This document shows positions 9,205 through 16,104 of a stretch of DNA of 61,353 bases, in pieces. Under the pieces are notes generated by a model, which searched no databases, was not told the origin of the DNA, and worked only from the letters and a program-made list of their open reading frames with translations. Each line of letters starts with the position of its first letter. Within the stretch, counting starts at the first letter, position 1. The DNA is from Planctomycetota bacterium (GTDB lineage Bacteria; Planctomycetota; UBA8108; JACQVS01), in assembly GCA_016209605.1 (NCBI GenBank), contig JACQVS010000051.1, positions 1-61,353 on the forward strand, in the 5' to 3' direction. The translations under genes were made by a program, and so were the position numbers.

Positions 9205-12200
9205 CACCAGCGAGAAAGGGCTCGAGGCGCTGATCGTCGAGTCTCTGGTGACGGAGGCGGGATATGCGCAGGGCCAGAGCGAAGATTTCGACCGTGACCA
9301 CGCGGTTGACATTGCCAAGCTGACGGCGTTCCTGGCAGCAACGCAGCCGAAGACCGCTGAAGCGCTGCAGCTGGCCGAGGAAGGTCCCAAGCGGACGCAG
9401 TTCCTGCACCGGCTTCAGGGCGAGATCGCCAAGCGCGGTGTCATCGACGCTCTTCGCCACGGCCTCAAGCACGGGCCCTTGAGCGTGGACCTGTTCTACG
9501 GGACGCCGACCCCCGGCAACGTGAAGGCTGAAGAACGCTTCGCCGCCAACATTTTCAGCGTTACCCGGCAACTGCGCTACAGCAAGGACGAAACACAGCT
9601 CGCGCTGGACCTCGGCATATTCATCAACGGTTTGCCGGTAGCGACCTTCGAGCTCAAGAACCGGCTGACGAAGCAGACCGTCGAGGATGCCGTCCAACAA
9701 TACAAGCGGGACCGTGACCCGAAGGAGCTGCTCTTCCAGTTCGGCCGGTGCATTGTGCACTTCGCGGTAGACGAGCAGGAAGTGAGAATGTGCACGCACC
9801 TGAAGGGCAAGGACTCGTGGTTCTTGCCCTTCAACAAGGGCTGTAACGACGGCGCCGGCAACCCGCTGAATCCCGGCGGAATCAAGACGGATTACCTCTG
9901 GAAGCGCACGCTCAGTAAGGCGAGCTTGACGGACATCGTGGAGAACTACGCCCAGGTTGTCGAGGAGGCCGACGACAAGGGCCGCAGGAAGCAAAGGCAG
10001 ATCTTCCCGCGTTACCACCAGCTCGACGTCGTGCGGAAGCTCCTGGCGGACGCGAATACAACAGGGGTCGGCAAGCGATATCTGATCGAGCACTCAGCGG
10101 GGAGCGGCAAGAGCAACTCAATCGCCTGGCTGGCACACCAGCTCATTGGCCTCGAGTCCGGTGGTGCGGCTCTATTCGACTCGGTGATCGTCGTTACGGA
10201 CCGGCGGGTGCTGGACAAGCAGATCAAGGACACGATCAAGCAGTTCGCCCAGGTGTCGGCCACGGTCGGGCACGCCGAGCACAGCGGCGATCTCCGGCAA
10301 TTCCTGAAGAGCGGTAAGAAGATCATCATCTCGACGGTCCAGAAGTTCCCTTTCATCCTGGACGAGATCGGCGATGAGCACCGGGGCCGAAAGTTCGCCA
10401 TCATCATCGACGAGGCTCATTCCAGCCAGGGCGGACGGACCTCGGCCAAGATGAACATCGCGTTGTCGGAGCAGGGCGGAGAGGACGACGAGGACACCAT
10501 CGAGGACCAGATCAACCGGATTATGCAGGCGAGGAAGATGCTGGCCAACGCCAGCTACTTCGCCTTCACCGCCACGCCGAAGAACAAGACCCTGGAGATC
10601 TTCGGCGAGCCGATGCCTGAGGGGGACAAGGTCAAGCACCGGCCGTTCCACAGCTACACGATGAAGCAGGCTATCCAGGAAGGCTTCATCTTGGACGTAC
10701 TCAGGCATTATACACCGGTGGGCAGCTACTACCGGCTGATGAAGACCGTGGAGGACGATCCCGAGTTCGACACGAAGAAGGCGAATAAGAAGTTGCGGCG
10801 GTACGTCGAGTCGCACGACCACGCGATTCGGCAGAAGGCCGAGATCATGATTGATCACTTCCACGACCAGGTGGTTGCCCGGAGGAAGCTCGGCGGCCAA
10901 GCGCGGGCGATGGTGATCTGCAGTGGCATCCAGCGGGCCATTCAGTACTTCCATGCGTTCGTGGCGTACCTGAACGAGAGGAAGAGCCCCTGCAGGGCCA
11001 TCGTCGCGTTCTCCGGCGAGCACGAGTACGGTGGCCAGAGTGTCACCGAAGCGTCCCTGAACCGTTTCCCCAGCAGCCAGATCGAGAAGAAGTTCCAGCA
11101 GGACCCGTATCGCTTCTTGATCGTTGCTGACAAGTTCCAGACGGGATACGACGAACCCCTTCTCCACACGATGTATGTCGATAAGCAGCTCGCAGGCATC
11201 AAGGCAGTGCAGACGCTGTCGCGGCTGAACCGAGCGCACCCGCAGAAGACCGACACGTTCGTGCTCGACTTCATGAACGACGTCGACACGATCACAAGGG
11301 GCTTCGCGGACTACTACCGCACGACGATCCTCAGCGAGGAGACGGACCCGAACAAGCTCCACGACCTCAAGGCAACTCTCGACGGATACCAGGTGTACGC
11401 GAGGTCACAGGTCGAGAGCTTTGTCCAGCTGTTCCTCGGCGGCTCGGATCGGGACAAGTTGGACCCAATCCTTGACGGCTGTGTGGCCGTCTACAACAGC
11501 GAGCTGGACGAGGACGGTCAGGTCGACTTCAAGGGCAAGGCAAAGGCCTTCGTGCGGACGTACCAGTTTCTGGCGTCGGTTCTGCCCTACACGAACGCCG
11601 AGTGGGAGAAGCTGTCGATTTTCTTAAACTTCCTCATCCCCAAGCTGCCGGCTCCCAGGGAAGAGGATCTGTCCAAGGGCATTCTCGAGGCTATCGACAT
11701 GGACAGCTACCGCGTCGAGGTGAAGGAAGCCCTGAAGATCGCATTGCCAGACCAGGAAGCCGAAGTCGGCCCTATACCCACGAGCGGCGGCGGCCGAAAG
11801 CCCGAGCCGGAAGTGGATCGGCTGAGCAACATCATCAAGGCGTTCAACGACCAGTTCGGGAACATCGATTGGAAAGACGCGGACCGGATTCGCCACGTCA
11901 TCTCCGAGGAGATCCCTGGTAGGGTGTCGGCTGACAAGGCCTACCAGAACGCGATGAAGAACTCCGACAAGGCGGCGGCGCGCTTGGAGCACGATCGTGC
12001 TCTGCAAAAGGTCGTCATAGAGCTGCTCGCCGATCATACGGAACTCTTCAAGCAGTTCAGCGACAATCCGAGCTTCAAGAAGTGGCTCTCGGACACCATC
12101 TTCGCAGTGACGTATGACGAAGAAGCTCCGCTGCGGCTCACGAGGAAGGAGTTCCAGGAGGTCGCCGCAAAGCAGCTCGCCAAGGAGGCACTCGACCAAG

Positions 12201-12727
12201 CGGCGCCCAAGGACGCGATCGAGGCCTCGCGCGCAGAGCCATTCCGCCGGGCGTCGCCAAGAGAGGAGGACAAGTTCCGCACCTGCGTCCCCCTGTTCAC
12301 CCTCAAAGCCGCCGCTGGCACCTTCCGCGATGCCCAGCAGGTGGAGCCGGACGGCTGGGTGGTTCCGAACACGAACCGGCCCTTGGCCGAGGGCCTGTTT
12401 GTCGCCCAAGTAGTGGGGCGATCAATGGAACCGCGCATTCCAGATGGTGGGTGGTGCCTCTTCCAGAGCCCCGTGGAGGGGAGCCGACAGGGACGCATCG
12501 TCCTTGTCCAGCACCGCGACATCCACGATCCCGAGACGGGCGGGAGCTACACCGTCAAGCGATACAGGAGGGAGAAGGAGGGGGACGGGACCGGGAGCTG
12601 GCGGCACACCGAGATTCGACTGGACCCGGAGAATCCAGAATTCGAACCGATAGTTCTGAAGAACGTCCCCGACGATGAGTTTCGGGTGATTGCGGAGGTC
12701 GTCGAGGTGCTTGAGCAGACGTCGTAG
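9191..12727 (+). CDS. hsdR: Type I restriction endonuclease subunit R fused to a LexA/S24 peptidase-like domain
   Basis: This is the ATP-dependent translocase and nuclease subunit of the type I system, 1,178 residues. The N-terminal nuclease block has LDLGIFINGLPVATFELKN (the D...ExK arrangement) near residues 137-155. The motor has Walker A HSAGSGKSNS near 301-310, IIIDEAHSS near 405 and later SF2 motifs (DKFQTGYDEP). Unusually, the last 140 residues form a Ser-Lys peptidase-like domain of the LexA/S24 fold. VVGRSMEPRIPDGGW carries the candidate nucleophile Ser1078, and GSYTVKRY carries the candidate general base Lys1123. Ordinary HsdR proteins end with a helical M-binding domain. The fusion suggests damage- or DNA-triggered self-cleavage or a regulatory partner-binding fold. 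The domain call is confident; the function is inference. Confidence 0.92.
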   Translation: MPTTDTSEKGLEALIVESLVTEAGYAQGQSEDFDRDHAVDIAKLTAFLAATQPKTAEALQLAEEGPKRTQFLHRLQGEIAKRGVIDALRHGLKHGPLSVDLFYGTPTPGNVKAEERFAANIFSVTRQLRYSKDETQLALDLGIFINGLPVATFELKNRLTKQTVEDAVQQYKRDRDPKELLFQFGRCIVHFAVDEQEVRMCTHLKGKDSWFLPFNKGCNDGAGNPLNPGGIKTDYLWKRTLSKASLTDIVENYAQVVEEADDKGRRKQRQIFPRYHQLDVVRKLLADANTTGVGKRYLIEHSAGSGKSNSIAWLAHQLIGLESGGAALFDSVIVVTDRRVLDKQIKDTIKQFAQVSATVGHAEHSGDLRQFLKSGKKIIISTVQKFPFILDEIGDEHRGRKFAIIIDEAHSSQGGRTSAKMNIALSEQGGEDDEDTIEDQINRIMQARKMLANASYFAFTATPKNKTLEIFGEPMPEGDKVKHRPFHSYTMKQAIQEGFILDVLRHYTPVGSYYRLMKTVEDDPEFDTKKANKKLRRYVESHDHAIRQKAEIMIDHFHDQVVARRKLGGQARAMVICSGIQRAIQYFHAFVAYLNERKSPCRAIVAFSGEHEYGGQSVTEASLNRFPSSQIEKKFQQDPYRFLIVADKFQTGYDEPLLHTMYVDKQLAGIKAVQTLSRLNRAHPQKTDTFVLDFMNDVDTITRGFADYYRTTILSEETDPNKLHDLKATLDGYQVYARSQVESFVQLFLGGSDRDKLDPILDGCVAVYNSELDEDGQVDFKGKAKAFVRTYQFLASVLPYTNAEWEKLSIFLNFLIPKLPAPREEDLSKGILEAIDMDSYRVEVKEALKIALPDQEAEVGPIPTSGGGRKPEPEVDRLSNIIKAFNDQFGNIDWKDADRIRHVISEEIPGRVSADKAYQNAMKNSDKAAARLEHDRALQKVVIELLADHTELFKQFSDNPSFKKWLSDTIFAVTYDEEAPLRLTRKEFQEVAAKQLAKEALDQAAPKDAIEASRAEPFRRASPREEDKFRTCVPLFTLKAAAGTFRDAQQVEPDGWVVPNTNRPLAEGLFVAQVVGRSMEPRIPDGGWCLFQSPVEGSRQGRIVLVQHRDIHDPETGGSYTVKRYRREKEGDGTGSWRHTEIRLDPENPEFEPIVLKNVPDDEFRVIAEVVEVLEQTS

Positions 12728-12755
12728 GAAGATGAGAAGAAGCCGACATGACGAC

Positions 12756-13217
12756 ATGAAGCGAATTAACGGGATGCGGCTCTACCGAGGTCTCAGCAAG
12801 AAGTATCGACCCGGGGAAGTTGGGAAGCGCCAGCAAGGGCGATTGTCCGGAACGGACTTCAGCGACTGCCCATATCTGGCTCTCAAGTTCGCACGTGGAA
12901 CGCGTGGTAGCGTGCTGGTCCTTGACGTTCTCGAAGACGTCATGGATCTGGAAACGGCGAAGCGTGTTCGCGTGACTGAAGAGCTGTACTCGCTCGACGG
13001 GAAGGGGCCGAAGCGGTTCATCGTCTGGGGGAGGTTCGACGATCTGCTGGTAGCTGAGATCCCAGCGAAGGAGCTTCGAGCACACGTCCGCAGGAAGGGC
13101 ATTGTCACGTTAGGCGACGACGACAAGTCGAGGATCCTCGAGGATTACATCGATCGGTGGATCAATGAACAAACACGAGTTTCACAAGATCTGGATCGAG
13201 CAATGCGAGGCAACTGA
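12756..13217 (+). CDS. Possible ADP-ribosyltransferase-like protein (DUF3990-like pattern)
   Basis: This protein of about 153 residues opens MKRINGMRLYRGLSKKYRPG and has TDFSDCPYLALKFARG near residues 39-54 followed by the strand GSVLVLDV. An LYRG start, a DFxxxxYL block and a FA-rich helix resemble small ADP-ribosyltransferase-fold proteins such as DUF3990. The alignment is by eye and the catalytic Glu is not identified. Several in-frame starts exist; ATG 12756 avoids overlap with hsdR. It begins 28 bp after hsdR and overlaps the next gene by 53 bp, so it is probably expressed with the restriction operon. A toxin-antitoxin pair is possible. It could instead be an uncharacterised restriction accessory protein. 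Confidence 0.5.
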   Translation: MKRINGMRLYRGLSKKYRPGEVGKRQQGRLSGTDFSDCPYLALKFARGTRGSVLVLDVLEDVMDLETAKRVRVTEELYSLDGKGPKRFIVWGRFDDLLVAEIPAKELRAHVRRKGIVTLGDDDKSRILEDYIDRWINEQTRVSQDLDRAMRGN

Positions 13218-13539
13218 GGGGATCAGGGACCGCTACGGCAAGGAGGACGCGATCCGGTACCTGATAGGTGAGAAGTTCCTAAACGTCCTCCAGGAGAGCG
13301 ACCGAAGGCCTGAGTTCGCCACAGAGGTGCCGAACTTCGTCGCCGGGGTCAAAGAGATCTTCGAGCCGCACGAGATCTCCGAGTTCCTCGACGCTCTACT
13401 TCATGAGAGGTCTGCCGAGCAAGATAAGGACTGGCCATTTGACGACTTCGAGGATGCCGAGCTCGAGCCCCGGGACGTCGTCAACGAGGCGGAGAGTATC
13501 TTCCTGATCGAGCGGGCGAAGGAGTTGCTGCTGAGTTAA
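13165..13539 (+). CDS. Hypothetical acidic protein overlapping the ART-like gene
   Basis: I do not recognise this 124-residue protein. It is helical and strongly acidic in its second half (DKDWPFDDFEDAELEPRD), with no membrane segment or signal peptide. Its ATG lies 53 bp inside the preceding gene in another reading frame, which implies tight co-translation. The small size, negative charge and overlap with a putative ADP-ribosyltransferase-like gene would fit a neutralising partner, but no known antitoxin motif is visible. Confidence 0.55.
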   Translation: MNKHEFHKIWIEQCEATEGIRDRYGKEDAIRYLIGEKFLNVLQESDRRPEFATEVPNFVAGVKEIFEPHEISEFLDALLHERSAEQDKDWPFDDFEDAELEPRDVVNEAESIFLIERAKELLLS

Positions 13540-13576
13540 ATAAGACCCTCGATTCTTTCTGGAACGTGGTGAAGAG

Positions 13577-14176
13577 ATGCGACCCTCGGAAATTCCTGAT
13601 CTTTTGCGTTATCGTAGCGTTCACCGGTCTGTCGCCAAGCACCTCGATATGCAATTCGAGGATCTTCGAACCATGTTGCGGCTGCCTATTCTGGATCAGG
13701 GCCTGAGTGGAGGTTGCAACTTTGCCGCCGCTGCAGCGATCTGCAATCTGATCAGCGGAATATCCGAGGTACTTTACAGGCCAGCTGGTAACCCTGATTC
13801 AGGCCCAAGATTCAAAAGTCTCCTTGAAAATTACTTCCCATGGGAGAAGGGGGAGAGGAGAAAGGATCGAGCAAAGCTTCTTTACAAATACATCAGAAAC
13901 CCACTTGCGCATGAGCTCGGCCTTGACAGGAGAACGCACACAACCAGGATCATAATCCGGAAAGGACCCCTCTCTGACGAAAAGATCAAGGAGCTGGAGT
14001 CTTCAGTTAATCGACCTGAATGGCTACCATCACCGCTGAAGCGCAATGGCAAACGATGGAACTTGTCGGTCCCAGCGTTCTATTGGGCTGCATTCAACCT
14101 GCTCCGCAATGTTGCGCGAGATCCAGTGCATATGGAAAGAGCTCAAGAGCGCCTATCTCGGCGACGGGTCTATTAG
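13577..14176 (+). CDS. HEPN-like domain protein
   Basis: This 199-residue helical protein contains RKDRAKLLYKYIRNPLAHELGLD near residues 94-116. The RNPLAH core matches the R-(N)-x3-H signature of HEPN ribonuclease or nucleotide-binding domains. The preceding helix (about residues 49-65, CNFAAAAAICNLISGISEVL) fits the first HEPN helix. HEPN proteins are common in defence islands as RNases or as partners of nucleotidyltransferases. It lies 37 bp after the previous gene on the same strand, at the end of the restriction cluster. An MNT-type partner is not adjacent. RNase activity is inference from the motif. Confidence 0.6.
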   Translation: MRPSEIPDLLRYRSVHRSVAKHLDMQFEDLRTMLRLPILDQGLSGGCNFAAAAAICNLISGISEVLYRPAGNPDSGPRFKSLLENYFPWEKGERRKDRAKLLYKYIRNPLAHELGLDRRTHTTRIIIRKGPLSDEKIKELESSVNRPEWLPSPLKRNGKRWNLSVPAFYWAAFNLLRNVARDPVHMERAQERLSRRRVY

Positions 14177-14209
14177 GATCGATTCGTAGGAGCTCGCCTC
14201 TGACCAGAC

Positions 14210-14479
14210 TCAGCTCCTGCGTCTGCGTCTCGTGCTGCGCTTCACGACCCGCAAGAAGTAGCGGGCCTGACGCAGTTGGGCGATCTCATCGGGGGTCGCC
14301 TCGAGGACAAGAAATTCCCCTACGAGCGCGCTGCTCCTGTCAAACCATATTGGTCCCCCGCCACGCAGCGGCTCGAGGAACAGGACGTGGTCGGGATGCC
14401 CGGAGTCTGAGACGCAGGGTTCAACCCTGCACCGGTACTTGGCGCCGTTCTCTCGCAGGGCGACGATCACAGACGGCAT
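14210..14479 (-). CDS. Hypothetical small protein with Arg-rich tail
   Basis: This frame of about 89 residues (MPSVIVALRENGAKYRCRV) reads like a small beta-rich protein and ends in a run of arginines (STRRRRRS). The ATG at 14479 is chosen over a TTG 36 nt upstream. It lies downstream of, and in the same direction as, the Argonaute operon, separated from it by about 110 bp. I cannot assign a family. The composition is protein-like, but a spurious frame cannot be excluded. Confidence 0.4.
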   Translation of the reverse strand: MPSVIVALRENGAKYRCRVEPCVSDSGHPDHVLFLEPLRGGGPIWFDRSSALVGEFLVLEATPDEIAQLRQARYFLRVVKRSTRRRRRS

Positions 14480-14587
14480 CGTACCGAAGGTTGGGCCGGT
14501 GTTCAACGGCTCCAATGAAACTCATTCGCACCTCGAGCGTGGTTATCTACATTTAGGATGCCAAACGAGGACGAACGAGCACAGGCG

Positions 14588-15733
14588 CTACACGCCTTTG
14601 GTTTCGATCTTGAGCTTTGCAATCCAGTCGCGTTCCCACTGATGGTACTCGTTTGGTGAGGTCCAGAATTTGTTCCAGGCCGTGTTGAGAAGGTCGTGGA
14701 CCTTGTCCGTCGTCTTCTCTTGCACAATGCGGCAGCCGATCTTTCTCGTGCCTTCGAGCGCGTGGATGGCAGCCTGCTGCAGGAGCGGTTGGGCACAGGC
14801 CTTTCGGTACATTGGTGCCTGGACAGCACCAGTGGACTTCACAAGGGCGTCCCACTGTTGCTGGATGTCCGCGGCCTGGCTCTGGAATCCAATCATTCTG
14901 AGAGCCAATAGCATGACTTCCATACGGGCTTCATCGGGCGGGTGTGACATGAGCTTCACAAACCGCACATCATAGGGATCCCCTTCGTGTCCAGCTGTGA
15001 GATGGAAGTGCGCCCAGGCATAAGCCGGGCCAAGCGTATAGATGGCGAATAGGTCGCAGAAGAGTTCGGTCGCCCAGTGCATCCAGTAGCGTTCGAGAAG
15101 GTCGAGAACCTGGGCGAAGTATCCGGTGGGACCGGTCGCGCGGATGTTCGCAGCTCGTTCGGCCTCAAAATGCTGGGAGGCGCAGAAGAGGAACTTGCCG
15201 AGCTCTTGTTGGAAAGGTTCAACTTTAGGATTGTTCGTCGCAGCGATGAGGAGATGGGCGATCTCGTGGTAGAGGTCAGGCAGGTGGAGGAGGAAATCGG
15301 ACTCGGCTAGGGGCACCTCGAGGAGGTGAAGGGAGGTGTTGATGGAGAAATAGTCCTTGGAGAGGCAGGTCACGGTGGGTGGTGAAAGCGGGTAATTGAT
15401 CTCCTTGTGGATTCTGAAGACGAGCTTGTTGAGGAAGATTTCGTCGTCATGGATCCTGCTCAGGGCGGCAATCGCAGTAGTTTCAACCTGGGAAAGGTCG
15501 CTGCGCGTGCGGCGGAAGATCCTGATTCGCTCCTTGATGAGCTCCTTTACGAGGATGACCTGATCGGTCAGCAGATAGTCTAGCTGGGAGATTATTCCGT
15601 CGATGCGGGCCTCGCATAGCGTTTGGAGTGCGACGAGTTCAACCGCCTTCACAGGCTGTGGGATCTTCTTCTTGAGGAGTTTGGCGCGCTCCCGAGCTTG
15701 GCGGATGGCTGCGTCAAGGTAAACTTCGATCAT
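14588..15733 (-). CDS. HExxH metallopeptidase-like protein of the Argonaute operon
   Basis: This 381-residue protein is the last gene of the five-gene Argonaute operon. It has a zinc-metallopeptidase signature: H156-E157-I-A-H160 in DLYHEIAHLLIA, with a plausible third ligand E223 in ATELFCDLFA 63 residues later (a gluzincin-like ExxxD layout). The first 110 residues are helical and charged and may form a coiled coil (QARERAKLLKKK). There is no signal peptide or transmembrane segment, so it should act in the cytoplasm. The start at 15733 forms an ATGA overlap with the upstream gene. Cleavage of a host or partner protein on target sensing is a reasonable hypothesis, but no substrate can be inferred. 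Confidence 0.7.
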   Translation of the reverse strand: MIEVYLDAAIRQARERAKLLKKKIPQPVKAVELVALQTLCEARIDGIISQLDYLLTDQVILVKELIKERIRIFRRTRSDLSQVETTAIAALSRIHDDEIFLNKLVFRIHKEINYPLSPPTVTCLSKDYFSINTSLHLLEVPLAESDFLLHLPDLYHEIAHLLIAATNNPKVEPFQQELGKFLFCASQHFEAERAANIRATGPTGYFAQVLDLLERYWMHWATELFCDLFAIYTLGPAYAWAHFHLTAGHEGDPYDVRFVKLMSHPPDEARMEVMLLALRMIGFQSQAADIQQQWDALVKSTGAVQAPMYRKACAQPLLQQAAIHALEGTRKIGCRIVQEKTTDKVHDLLNTAWNKFWTSPNEYHQWERDWIAKLKIETKGV

Positions 15734-16104
15734 CTCTTCCCTTTGATCCGCGCGAGCGTGCTGGAGCACTCCTTGTCGAGGGCTATCGCAACTTGCTCCA
15801 GCTGCTGGAGCTCGGTCTCACTCGGAGGGTGTTGTTCGAGCATATTGGCCAGGGAGTCGCACAAGGAGAGGCCCTGGCCGGACACGGCCGGCAGCTCCTG
15901 CTTAAGGATGACTGCAACGAATCGCGTGGCCGGGTTGGTGGAATTCTTGTTTGTGATTTCGCGGAGAAGCGTCACGATCGCCAGCCTGGCCTTGTGGGCC
16001 ACGTCGTCGTTCCGGTTGCGTAGACCGATGAGGGCGCGGTCTAGGCTATCCGCGTATGTTCTGAGTTGTTCGTAGACGCTTCCGTAAAGTCCAGTATCAC
16101 TCAT
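15730..16104 (-). CDS. Small helical protein of the Argonaute operon
   Basis: This 124-residue, almost entirely alpha-helical protein (MSDTGLYGSVYEQLRTYADS at the start; EKITNK-like polar helices later) matches no family I recognise. The start at 16104 overlaps the Argonaute stop by 8 bp, and its own stop overlaps the HExxH gene by 4 bp. It is therefore made together with both. Its size and helical content suggest an adaptor or inhibitor between Argonaute and the peptidase-like protein, by analogy with small linker proteins in other defence operons; this is inference only. Confidence 0.6.
   Translation of the reverse strand: MSDTGLYGSVYEQLRTYADSLDRALIGLRNRNDDVAHKARLAIVTLLREITNKNSTNPATRFVAVILKQELPAVSGQGLSLCDSLANMLEQHPPSETELQQLEQVAIALDKECSSTLARIKGKR

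Noticed and set aside
8876..11362. Two ~400-codon minus-strand frames opposite hsdS/hsdR
   Set aside because: They mirror codon bias of the real genes (Val/Leu/Arg-rich) and cover the HsdR motor and nuclease motifs.
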